Shown: piece by piece, positions 21,706 through 32,968 of the stretch
Layout: each line of letters opens with the position of its first letter
How positions within the stretch are numbered: the stretch's first letter is position 1
Made by a program: the position numbers and the translations under genes
The notes under the pieces: model-generated
Told to the model about the DNA's origin: nothing
The model's database searches: none
The model's input: only the letters and a program-made list of their open reading frames with translations
DNA from: Blastocystis hominis
Lineage: Eukaryota; Sar; Bigyra; Opalinata; Blastocystidae
Direction of reading: 5' to 3'
Assembly: GCF_000151665.1 (NCBI RefSeq)
Contig: NW_013171827.1
Span: 827,066 to 891,065, forward strand
DNA: 64,000 nt

Positions 21706-24400
21706 ATGCAAAACATTGCTGATTTTGTCAATTCTGCTATTAGTAACTATCACATTGAGAGTTCCACCATCCAACATGTGCAGGGATGCTTGAATGAGGA
21801 AATGAAACCAAATGGCTGGATTTCACTCATTTTGAGTAATAGAGAATGTATAGTATTGCAATTCAATAATGGAATATTCATGAATCAAGGATTTGGGGTT
21901 AATGAGCAGAAAGTGTTGAAAGTGTTCGGAAATCATCAAATTGGTGATATTTCATATAGTGAAGAACAGTCCATAGAAGTAGAAGAAGGAATCGTGGATT
22001 TGGATCATGGAAGTCGATTTGAAGGCTTGGTATTGACTAATAAAGAAAAAGAAGGTAAAATTGGAATTCCATTTGGATATGGTGAAATGTATGATGATGA
22101 TGGAATATTGGTGTACAAGGGTATAATGATCAATTGGAAACGATTTGGCTATGGAACGAGTTATCATAATAATGGTTTGATTGAATATGAAGGATATTGG
22201 TGTGATGATAATCGATTTGGAATTGGAAAAGTGTATGATCGATCAGGCAAATTAATGAAAGAATGTGAATGGTATAACGGAATTGAATGTGATACTGAGT
22301 ATGAAGGAAATGGTTCAGAACCATTGATTATCGGAATGACACAATTGAATCTGAGTGACAATTGTGTATTGGTTGATTGGGATGTTTCATTGTTGGATAA
22401 TTTGGAATCAATCGAAATCGGTAATGAATGTTTTGAATCAGTGCAAACATTCAAAATCGATAGATTGAATCGATTGAAAACGATCAAAATCGGAAGCAAT
22501 TCGTTTACTCACCAAAAGAAAAGCAGGGAAAGTGATACATCGAAATCATTCCACATATTGAATTGTGGATCATTGGAATCCATTCAAATTGGACCATATA
22601 GTTTCAGTGATTTTGCTGGAGACTTTGAATTGAAGAATCTGCCAGAATTACAATCCATTCAAATTGGCACAACTGGTTACTATGGAAGTAATTCATACAA
22701 TTTCTATCATAGTTCATTTGTGATTCAAGGTACTGATATGATATTGAATATTTGGATAATGCATAGATCTTCCAAATCTACAATCCATCACATTAGGTGA
22801 TGAATCGTTTTATTCCGGTATTTTTCAGATTAGAGGTATTGATTATTATTGATATGTAAGACGAGATCTTCCTAATTTACAATCCATTATAATTGGTAAT
22901 GATTCGTTTTATTCTTGTTCATTTGTGATTCAAGGTATTTAGATTATTATTATATTCTTGAATGCATAGATCTTCCAAATCTACAATCCATTGCATTAGG
23001 TGATTATGCATTCAGTATGTCTATGTCGACAATAATTGAAAGTATTGAATGGATTTGAATGAATTGATAGATGTAGATCTTCCATCAATACAATCCATTC
23101 AACTCGGTTATGAAGCACTCGTTGGAAGTGGTGGTGATTCCTGTTCATTGAGAATGCGAAGTATGATCGAAATGATTTGTAATGATTGAATGTAGACTTA
23201 CCAAATCTAACATCTATCGATTCTAAATGGTATAGTTTTCATTATCCTCGTGTAGTGACATTGGAAAGTATTTCTGAAAATTGAATATTGATAGTATTAG
23301 ATATTCCAAATCTTCAAAGTGTCAACCTACGTAAATCATTTGAATATGTATATAATCCAATTGTAAACAGTAACTTTCTGTTTTATTATTTGAGTATAGA
23401 TGTTTCTGAGTTGCTATTTCCAAACGTCTATCATATGGATTATGTTCAATCTATATATTCTTGTATTACTTCTATTATCCTTCCGAATTGGACATGTAAT
23501 GATATTAATTATACTATTTTTGACTTCTCGCGATTTACACTAGTTGAATCAATCGAAATTGGCAATGATTGTTTTGGATCAGTACAATTATTTCGAATCG
23601 ATGGATTGAATCGATTGAAAACCATCAAAATCGGAAACAATTCGTTTACTCACCAAAAGAATAGTAATGGAAATGACAAATCGAAATCATTCCACATATT
23701 GAATTGTGAATCATTGAAATCAATTCAAATTGGTGAATTTAGTTTCAGTGATTTTGCTGGAGACTTTGAATTGAAGAATTGCCCACAATTACAATCCATT
23801 CAGATTGGTAAAATACAAAGCAAGTCGTGTAATTTCCTCTATAGTTCATTTGTGATTCGAGGTATTGTTATGATATCGATTATTTGAATGATTAGATCTG
23901 CCAAGTCTTCGATCCATTACATTGGGTAATTGGTCATTTCATGATTCTTCATCAACGATAATAGAAAGCAATGATTGAATATGAATGAAATGATTGTTGT
24001 AGATCTTCCATCACTGCAATTTATTGAACTGGGTGAAGCTGCACTATGGGGATGTGTGAGTGATTCCTGTTCATTGATAATGCGAAGTATGAATGATATG
24101 ATTCTTAATGATTTGCTTTGTAGATCTTCCAATTCTAGCATCCATAATTTCTGAAGGAGGTAGTTATTTTTATCCTCATTCAGTAACATTGGAAAGTACT
24201 TCTGAATATTGAAGAATGATAGTATTTAGATATTCCGAATCTTCAAAATGTCGATTTGCCTGATTCATTTATGGAAGTTTGTTCAAAATCAATCTCTAGT
24301 ATTATGGATTGCTTTGGTTTCATTCATAGATGTTTCTTCCATTCTCGCTGATTGTGTCAATATCAATGATGATAATGATTCTGATTCTGATTATTGGTAA
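21706..24400 (+). CDS. MORN-repeat plus leucine-rich-repeat protein, copy 2, with duplicated LRR module
   Basis: The start MQNIADFVNSAISNYHIESS matches copy 1. MORN repeats (IPFGYGEMYDDDGILVYKG) precede LRRs. From 22737 onward each LRR is an exon: introns begin at GT after G or A and end in AG before ATCTTCC-type exon starts (near 22776, 22868, 22970, 23073, 23198, 23315). Around 23550 a second large exon repeats the first LRR block (VESIEIGNDCFGSVQLFRID), followed by a second train of single-repeat exons. One intron near 23960 starts with GC rather than GT. The final exon encodes NVSSILADCVNIN plus an Asp/Ser tail and stops at TAA 24398. No localisation signal is seen. Confidence 0.7.
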
Positions 24401-24850
24401 ATCGATCATTTGATTTACACTCATCACTCCATTTAGTGATCCTTATGTGCTCAATTCCTGCTATTTCGTTTGTTCTAAATTCCCTATCATCATTCTCTGG
24501 TCATTGATTAATAATCCAGCTGTCGATTGACTCATTTCTATTTTCACAATCAAGATTGGTTTAGCTAGCTCGTTCCTGTCCTCTCTATTATCGGTGATTA
24601 GAATGTTTATCTGAAGTTTATGAATAGTAGTACAGCTTTTTCCGATTCAATCATATTTGGTTAAGTGTTCAAATTAGATCTATTAATGTTTGATAATTCA
24701 ATGTCTTGATTCTAAACGATTGAATGACGACTATCAAGTTGATGAACTGGGTTGTACTGGATAGTTACATTCAATATCCATCTTCTCTAACTATCTGCCT
24801 AACACATATCTTACCTTTCAACCCAAAGAAATAGAACGCATTTAACAAAC
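24401..24850. other. AT-rich boundary between accessory and core regions
   Basis: No gene is seen. It holds the 3' end of the MORN-LRR gene and adjoins the poly(A) motif of the next minus-strand gene (24844-24851). To the right, gene density and GC content rise. Confidence 0.5.
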
Positions 24851-24854
24851 AATC

Positions 24855-26138
24855 CACCGTGTTCCTTTTCTATTTACCTTCTGTATAGACTGTATCTTTC
24901 CTTTTCCATTCTTCCCTGGCACATTCTTTTTCATTACCGTTTCTTTCTTCTTAGAAACTTCCTTCTTCTCTGCAACCTTTTTCCCTGATTCCTCCTTTTC
25001 CTCCTGTTCAGGTCCCTTCACTTTCTGTTTGCTCTCCTCATTCTTCTTCTTTTTCTTCCCACCGGCCTTTATCACATCGACCAGTCTGCAATATTCGTTC
25101 AGCAGTCTGCGACGAGGAAGCTTCCGGAAGTCCTCATAGCCCTCCTTCTGTCGATTATCCACTCTTTCTTTCGCCCATTCAAACACTTGCTCCAACACCT
25201 CCATAAACTCCTTCACACGCTCCACTCCGTCTTTTGTAGGAACACTATTCACACTGCGGAGCAGGTAGCGAAGCAGTCCCACGAACTCCAGTCGCTTATA
25301 GTTCTTTATCTTGCTCTCCTCTTCGCTCAGAATGACCTTGCCAAGCTGCGGAATCAGCGTCATGCACAGAAGCGGCGTGCGCGTGAACAGAAGTTCGAAG
25401 AAGCTGCTGTTTATATGGGAGTGTTTCTTCTCGAAGTCTGCGAGGACTGGCTGCAAAACGCGCTCGACGATCGCTCTGGCTTCCGAGAGACGAGCTGGAT
25501 CTGCGAGAACGACGTGCTGAAGCGAGCGGAAATAGAGCGATAAGCACTCCGCGTTGCATTGCAGCACGCGTTTATGGAGAGCTGGATCGGCTGTGGAGCC
25601 TGCCAGCGATAAATCGACGAGTTTGCGCATCGCCTGCTCGGTTTTGTCGGCGGTGTCGAGGAAGCAGGAAGCGGGGAGCGAGCAGTTCTTCACGATTTTG
25701 TTGCGAAGAAGACCGAAAATGCGATTGGACAACGCGTTCTCTTCGCTCTCTTTCTACGACTCAACGAATCGAATCGAAGCGACCAGCGCATTCTGGCAGA
25801 TATCAGCGAGCGACACGGTGAAGTTGCTGATCAACGCATGGTTCGGATGTTTCACAACGAAGCTCTCGACGAGGTCGATGATCCGCGATTTGAAAGTCGC
25901 CAGCTCGAGAGCCGTCGCTTTGCGAAGTTTGGCTTGATCCTGGCGAGTGCGAAGCACTTTGGCGATCGCGCGGTCGTCGAGTTTCATTCGCTTTTCGAAA
26001 GCGGGAGTCAACTAGAGGTAAAGAGAAGGGAAAACAACGACTTCTTGATCCCAATCCACGTCGGAATCTTCCTCGGGACCCGCTTCTTTCTCTTTCGAAG
26101 ATTCATTTTCTTCACTGGATTCTATATCTTCGCTTTCT

Positions 26139-26169
<31 letters not shown>

Positions 26170-28639
26170 TTTCTTCTTCTTCTTCTTCTTTGGCTTCACT
26201 TTCGTCTTCACTCATTTCAATTTCCATCTCTTCGCTTTCTTCTTCTCCATCTTCTTCCTCTTCGTCTTCTTCCTCCAAACTTTCGTTCGTCCAGAACACT
26301 TGCAGCATATCGTTCACATCCTCCTCCGTCAAATCCTCGCACAGCCCTCCAAACAGCTTCACCGCGTTGTCTCGCAGCACTTTGCTGCTCGTTCGAAGCA
26401 GAATCAGCACCACTTCCAGCAACACCGCGATCGGCCGCTCGTCATCGCGGCGTTTCGTCGCCGAAAACTGCTCATAACACTCCAAAACATCCGGAATGAA
26501 CTGCGAATACTCCGGTTTAAAGATCTGCTCGATCGCAATGTTGATCAGCAGATTCGTAAACATCACTTCCTGCTTCGAGTCCTCCTTCTTTATCTTCTCC
26601 ACCAGCGTCTCCACACTCGCCAGCAGCTTCGAACGGACCTCCGTTTCCCCTTCCTCCCACTCATGAACCAGCGAAACGCCCTCCGTCGATCGAATTCGCG
26701 CCTCCAGTCGCTGATACTCCTGCAGCACCAAGTACACATACAGCTCCTTCTCCTTTGAAACACCCGCCTGCGATCCGTCCTCCGTCTTCTGCGCCAGGCT
26801 GCGCAGCACGGAGAACAAGAGCGACTGCGCGTGCGAACGGACCGCGTCGCTCAGCGCGGGCCGGCAGAACGACTTCAGATCGCTCAGGAAGTCCGCGTGG
26901 AGGAAATCACAGCGACTGACGTCAGCCTTCGATTGCTCAGTCGATTGCTCCTCATCGATCTCCGTGCAGCAAAGAGTCAGCAAGAATCGCTCCAGCACCA
27001 TCGGATCCATCGACGCGTTCGTCGACACCACGCTGTACAAGTTGTCCAGCGCCCAGCGACGTCGCGAAGTCGCCACGTCGCGCTCTCTGTCCGATTCCTC
27101 CGTCGATTCCTCCGTCGATTCCTCCTCTCTCTCCACACTGATCGGGTTTTTATCTACCTTCAAGACCGCTTCCAGCGCCTACCGTTCGCTTGGGGCTGCA
27201 AGAAAAGGCGGTAGCAGCGGCTGAGGAAGTCGCCGAGATCCTCGACGTGCAGCGAAGCCAGCAGCTGGCGACACGTCGTCGTTCCCGTCCGCTTATCGAA
27301 GTCCAGTCCCACGTTGTTCAGCAGAATGTTGAGCAGCACAACGCGGCGATTGGAGTCCTGCTCGGTGCTCTACGCGTGACTTCAAGGCAGGAAAAGGACC
27401 GAAACCAGGAAGTTCAGCAAGTGGAGCGTCTGGGAACGAAGCAGACTTTTGCTGTTTCGCACGTTGGAGCAGACGAGGCGAAGCAGTCGGTTGTTGAGCA
27501 GTCGGTGGATCTGATCGGTGGACACCAGAGGAAACAGCAGCTCGAAGGCTTTCAGCACCATTCTACGATCGATTAGCCAACGAACCGGCTGCAAAGTACC
27601 CTCCGCGCTCTGCAGACATCGATAACACCTGCGTCGTAATGGCGTCCCACCATTTCAGAAGCGACTCTTCCCAGTCCTCTGCGAATTGCTTCAAGTAGTC
27701 GACCGTGACAGTCCAGAGCGCGTGGAGCTTCGGGAAGGTGAACGAAGAGTCGCGATACACGCTCACCAATTGCTTTAAGTGGTGCGGATTCACTTCGGCG
27801 TTCTCCACAAATGTGCGTCTCACGTTCTCGTCGTCGAATTCAATGTGCTTGTCGTGGAGAAGAAGCTGGACTTGGAGAAGGAGTTGGAGAGAAGAAGGAG
27901 TGAAAGGAAGGGGAATCAGCAGCTCCTCGTTCTCTTCGTTTGGTCGAGATTCGATATACAGAGAAAGCGAGTTGCTGAGAATGAGAGGAATCAAGTCGTC
28001 GTGGCTGAACTTCAGAATGGTAATCAGCGTTTCAACGCTGATTTCACGCAGCCATTGCTTTTGCTTGTAATAGCCAACGACTTCCTCCACACACTTTTCA
28101 ACGATCGAACGAATTTCCTCGGATGGAGGCTCTTTCATAAAACGAGTGGAACGGAAAAGCGACAAAATACCAAACAAACGACCGAACACTTGATCGCGCT
28201 TCTCAGCTCGCTTCATGCTTCCCTCTATAGTGCTGGACTCCATTATCGTCGTATATACGCTACTGAGAGGAACATTCGGGAAAAACTGCAAAACACACCT
28301 AAAACGTTAGGGAAGCGTGCAGAGTATGATTTCCAATGGATATGTTAACGCCAACGAAAAACCTTGCCGAGCTCCATCATTTCGGGAGCAAATACCATTA
28401 CAAAGTCTCTTTATTGTGTAAATCATGTCGCGAGAACATCCAGGGAACTGCTCCTGCTCTGCAGGAACTTGATGTTCGCGTAAATAACTCAGCAAATCTC
28501 TCGTAGCGATTTCTCTCTTTTTTATGTCCACTTCGGCCAAATCCCAGAAGATTTGAAGGAAGGGAGTTGTTTCCTGCTTGGTTTCCACTATGGATGATCC
28601 CCATAGAAGAGCCCTACAAGTATTCTCTTTGTCACTCAT
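24855..28639 (-). CDS. POL5 / Myb-binding protein 1A family nucleolar protein
   Basis: The first exon contains the conserved signature of the DNA polymerase phi/MYBBP1A family (IKRLCNGICSRNDGARQGFS, then LALT), followed by FFPNVPLSSVYTTIM and long helical HEAT-like segments. A highly acidic Glu/Asp/Ser stretch lies at about 26080-26290, as in other members, and a Lys-rich tail ends the protein. Despite the old polymerase name, the family acts in nucleolar rRNA synthesis and ribosome biogenesis. Several short introns interrupt it (for example near 28300, 27570, 27375, 26020, 25750). The frame reaches TG at 24856-24855, three bases before TGTTTGTT, so polyadenylation would make the stop; the encoded TAA follows a few codons later inside the signal. 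Confidence 0.85.
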
Positions 28640-28872
28640 ACAAAACGAGAATGAATGGATAGTTTTAGAGAAAAGGACAACGCAAGAATTGGTAAAAATG
28701 GGAGGAATTTGTGCAATACAGAAATTCGGAAGACTTTTTGATTGAAGTACATGAAAAAGAAGGAAGGAAGAATAGAGAGATGAATTCCATTTTGCTGCTT
28801 ACATAGAATCATGCAAAAAGGCAGAAAGTTCTAGAACCTTGTCTGTCTGAACACTTTTATTGATTTTTTGAA

Positions 28873-30479
28873 ATGACTTATTCTTATCGAAAGGCAATTT
28901 ATGTAATTTCATTCGCAGCGGCTGCCATTGCTTCGCTCGCTGCCTTTTACCAATTTAAAAATACAAAAGTGCCTCCCTTTGTTCCTACAAACGAATGGCA
29001 AGAAGTGCTGCCTGGCCAAGCTGTTCCCAAGGTTTTCAGCTGTTTTGGGGGGCTTTATGGAATAGGGGCTGAAGATCCGAATGGACTTTAACACACACAA
29101 AAAGTACGCAAAACTGGATGATGGAGTTGAAACAACGACAAATCAAGGATTGGTTGTTTCTTCGACTCCGGAAATAAAGCCGGTGGATGAAGAAGCAGAT
29201 AAGCTAGCCAAAATCATTGCTGACAGTCTCCTCAACAAGTAGGTTTGTTCGTTGTGTTGTTCAAGAAAAGGGATGAATCGAAGTCCAACGAGTCTCCCGA
29301 CCAAATGAAAGAGAGAGTGCTCTTGGTATTTCTTCGTTTCTCCGCTTAGTTGTAGTCTCTCCCAGAACCCCTCGAGGAGTTGAAATCCTATTCCACTCTC
29401 TCCGACGCAGAGAAGAAGGCGATCATCGACAGAGTGTGGGAGCAGCGTCAGAAAGCCATCGCGGACGCTTTGAAGGATGTGCGAGGAGATATCCTTTCGA
29501 TGATTGTTTTGCGAATTTTGAGAGTGTTGGGAGTTTTCCTTCATTCCACATGCTGAGATTCTCGCAGAACGTCTCCAAACGCTGCGGTCTCTTTCTCCCC
29601 AACTGGCTACGCAGCTAGGAAACGCTTCCTTCGTTTCAGAATACCAGCAAACGCTCGCAGACATCGAATGGCTGATTCTGGTGCGCCGTTTTCTTCTTCC
29701 TTTCTGTGTAGGACGTCGACAACGTGGAGGATTTGCTCAAAATGGGCGGCGAGTCGCTCTTGGTGGATTCGCTCGTGACTCTTTCCGCCTCGAATGCTCC
29801 TTCCTCCTTGCTCGCAGGTTCCATTGTATCGGTGTCCACACTCTACAAGAACGCTCTGTCGATTTCGGACCTCTCTCTGTGTGAAAAAGCGCTGCACGCT
29901 TTGATGAATCTCAGTGCGAGCAGCGACGAATCGCTGCAGCGAAAGAGTTTCTTTGGCATCAACGCGATCGTGAGCCATTTCAAACCCATGGCGGAGCGAT
30001 TCATCGAGCGGAACGGAATCCGCTTGGTGGAGCAAAGCATTCTGAGCGACGACGTGGAGAGAAAGAAGAAGGCGTTGCTGCTGTATCGCAATCTTCTCTC
30101 GCAGTTCCCTACGCAGCCCGCGTTGTCGACCGCCAATGTGTGCTCGCAGGCGATGCAGGATCTCACGAGCGTGGAATGGGAGTCCCAATACGCGCTGGTG
30201 GAATCGTATTTCAAGCTGCTGCAGTAGGGAAACGGAGAAAGGATGAGGAGTAGAGTGGGGAAGGAGCAGCAGGAAACGAGTTGCGTGGATCAATTGATGA
30301 AGAGCGATGGGTTTATGAAGATTGTGCGAAGTCGGTATGCGGAATTGGTGGAGAAGGCGAGGAAAGGTGAGAGTGGAATGGAGAAGTGATGGGTAGAAGT
30401 GATCGAGGAAGGAGAGGAGAGTTATTTCACGCAGCTGGTGCATTGTGTTCATTTTGTGTTTGGAAAAGCGATTGAATAA
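28873..30479 (+). CDS. SIL1: SIL1-type nucleotide exchange factor for ER Hsp70 (BiP)
   Basis: It begins with a signal-anchor-like hydrophobic segment (YVISFAAAAIASLAAFYQF). Splicing out a 34-nt intron near 29032-29065 gives GLKIRMDFNTHKKYAKLDDG, the characteristic SIL1 motif. The body (LGNASFVSEYQQTLADIEWL; DVDNVEDLLKMGG; ALHALMNLSASSDES) is an armadillo-like fold of the HspBP1/Fes1/SIL1 group. The family releases ADP from BiP in the ER lumen. Introns of about 30 nt also occur near 30226-30254 and 30367-30396. It stops at TAA 30477-30479, and TGTTTGTT follows at 30500-30507. It is divergent from POL5 with about 230 bp between the starts. Confidence 0.85.
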
Positions 30480-30735
30480 TGTATGATAGTCTTTTCGATT
30501 GTTTGTTTGACATGCAAGTGGAAGAGGAATGTGTGATTGGTGGTTTGAGTGATTTGAAAAAAAGGAAGAAAGAAATAAGAAACAGGCAGAAAAGCATCGA
30601 ATCGATTTGAATGCAATACCTTCCTTGATTATTTGTTAATATTCTCCGATTCAATTCATCTCTCCTCGTTCTCTGCCAATCCACTCCATTTCACTCTCTG
30701 CATCCAACAAACACCCAAAAATGAATAAAAGCACA

Positions 30736-31634
30736 CTAATTTTCCTCCAACTCGGGATCATTCTCCTCCTCTTCATACTCCATCTCCACATGGCTTCCAG
30801 ACTTCGGTCTATCCATCAATCCTCCTCTCAACCCCCACAATTTCCCATCAAACTTCGACTCCATGCGATCTCCCATCTCTTCCATATCCTCCTCTTCTTC
30901 CTCATCGTCGTAATCCTCAATGAACTCGTCTTCGATTTCTGGCTCGCTTTCTACGATCAAACTCCCTTCCCATTCTCACCCTGATGCTCATCCAGCATGT
31001 TATTGAACTCTTCCGGAGCAAAGTTGTAGATATCTCCGTACGTTCCCTTCTTCAGACGATCCAGCAGCTCCGACTCGATCGATTTCTCCAGCTTCGCCAC
31101 GCTTTCTGCCTTCTTCTCGCGAACCGCTTCGCGCTTTTCGGTCTTTCGGTTGATTCGCTCCAGTTCAGGTCTAGAGAGAAAACACAGAGTGAATCGCAAA
31201 CTGCACGCGCTGACGCAGCTTTCGCATCTTCTTCAAATACTGGCGAATTCGCAGCAAACGCTTCTTGTTCTTGGAGATGAGGAACTTGGGCCAGTACTGC
31301 AAGTTTTTCTCAATTTGTGATATAGCTTCATTTTTATTCTCCGACAACTCGACTTTTTCCCAGAGATTCTTGGGAGTATGAGCTCGCTCGATCGTTTTCA
31401 TATATCTATATATATAAGAATCACTTCTAGAAGAGCCAAGTACAGATAGCATTTTCCCTTTTCCTCACGAATTGTCGCATATCGCGAGTTTGCTAACGGG
31501 CAGTGCTTTCTCGAGCAAATTCCAGCCACATTGTATGGATTTCTGCAGAATGCTTGTTTCTCCTGCCTTAACTTTGATTTGAACGAGCAAAACTCATTGT
31601 TGATGATTTGCCAGATGAGATCATCGTGCTGCAT
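30736..31634 (-). CDS. MAK16: MAK16 ribosome biogenesis protein
   Basis: The N-terminus [20 protein letters not shown], then [20 protein letters not shown] and [15 protein letters not shown], is diagnostic of MAK16, including its Cys cluster. After short introns it continues [39 protein letters not shown] and [17 protein letters not shown], then ends in an acidic tail. MAK16 is a nucleolar protein needed for 60S subunit maturation. An upstream in-frame ATG (31646) exists; 31634 is chosen because it matches the family start. It ends at TAG 30736-30738, with the poly(A) motif at 30706-30713 on the minus strand. Confidence 0.92.
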
Positions 31635-31745
31635 AGTTCTACGCAATAAATACGATGAGCAAATTCGTTACAGAAAAGAGTGGCTAACTGTGAGAAACTA
31701 GAAGAGTAAGAAATACAAAAGCGAAACTCCCCAAAAGAAAGCAAA

Positions 31746-32945
31746 ATGAGTTTATTCTTTGTCGTGTGTCCTCATTGTGAAGTGGAATATGAGTCCAGAC
31801 TCTCATTTTTAGAAAACAGAAGCGGAATGCAAATATCAAGCGAAGGATTTTCAGCTATGGAATGATAAAGAAATCGTTCGAATCCGCCGCGGCCGTGAAG
31901 TCCTTCTCTCACTGAATCCTTACGTCTAGACGTATATTTGCCCTCTGTGCGAGTCTGAGGATTGCATTGATCATGAAACTAATGTTTGCCTCGTGTGTGA
32001 TACAATTGTGCACCCAAATATCATTGTTTCTTGCCGCGTACTTTTTTTCTACTATGTGTGATCCTAGGAATGTAAACATATTTGCTCTGCATTACCTAGT
32101 GTGAAATTAGCTCCCGTGCCTGAGGACCCGGATGAAGAACCGGAGTGGTGCGAGATGGAGGCATTTTGTTCAGATATGACTTTTATGGTGGAACTGTCGT
32201 GTGGTCATAAATTGTGTTTAGGCTGTTTTTCTAGTTATGCAGCTGTCGTTGTGTTGATTTGGCTGTAAGCTCTAGGATTGTTGTAAAACGTTTAAAAATG
32301 TGGTGTATGACGAGTTTACAAAAAGCTTCATCATGCGTTGCTTTGCAGACTGCAATATCCCGCATCCTCTCGATCTTCTTCGTCTTGGCGGCAGCTCCAA
32401 CTGGAAGCTTCTAAACGAGAAAATGCTAGAATACCGCACTCACCTCGACCAAAACCGTATTCCTTTCGATGTCTGCTGATTGCTCCAGGCTGCATCTGCC
32501 CTCTTCCTCGCTGCGGCGCGATCATCGAAGGCGTTCCGCCGATCTCCGAGCAGAAAGTGGTGCGCTGCCCGACCTGCCAGCGCGAGTTTTGCCGGCATTG
32601 CAACGAGGAAGCGAAGAACGGCGAGTGTCCTCACAAAGAAGACTTGGAGGACGACCAGTCCTTTCGCCGGTGCCCGATGTGCCACACGCCAGTGACGCAT
32701 TACTACGGCGATGAATGCCATCATATTGGATACGGAACGGGAGGTTGTCCGGGGTGCAAGATGCAGGGTCGTGAATATCATTGGTGCTATTATTGTTTGA
32801 ACGGTGGAAAGGAGTATCCGGTGTATTGCAAGCAGAATCACTGGTTCTGCAAGCCGGATTGCCCGGTGTGTCCCGACTGTCCGGTTTGTCAGCAGACCAA
32901 TCCGGGGCGGCGCGTGAAGCACAGCGATAAGAATCATTTGAAATG
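31746..32945 (+). CDS. IBR/RBR-like zinc-binding protein, probable E3 ubiquitin ligase
   Basis: Removing introns of 30-32 nt (near 31783, 31896, 32456) gives a Cys-rich chain: a CPHC pair at the N-terminus, TYICPLCESEDC, a RING-like segment with SCGHKLCLGCF, then an in-between-RING pattern (CPLPRCGAII, VRCPTCQREFCRHC, ECPHKED) and further CxxC pairs to the end. RBR ligases pass ubiquitin through a RING2 Cys; whether a catalytic RING2 is present here is unclear, so ligase activity is inferred. The frame meets TG at 32944-32945 just before TGTTTGTC, so a poly(A)-made stop is likely; the encoded stop would come only at 33007, inside the opposite gene. Confidence 0.72.
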
Positions 32946-32948
32946 TCG

Positions 32949-32963
32949 TGTTTGTCACAAACA
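32949..32963. terminator. Shared two-way poly(A) signal between convergent genes
   Basis: TGTTTGTCACAAACA is a near-perfect inverted repeat. Read on the plus strand it sits 3 nt after the poly(A)-made stop of the IBR gene. Read on the minus strand it lies 5 nt past the TAG of the kinase gene (32969-32971). It resembles the TGTTTGTT 3'-end motif known in Blastocystis. Confidence 0.65.
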
Positions 32964-32968
32964 GAACA

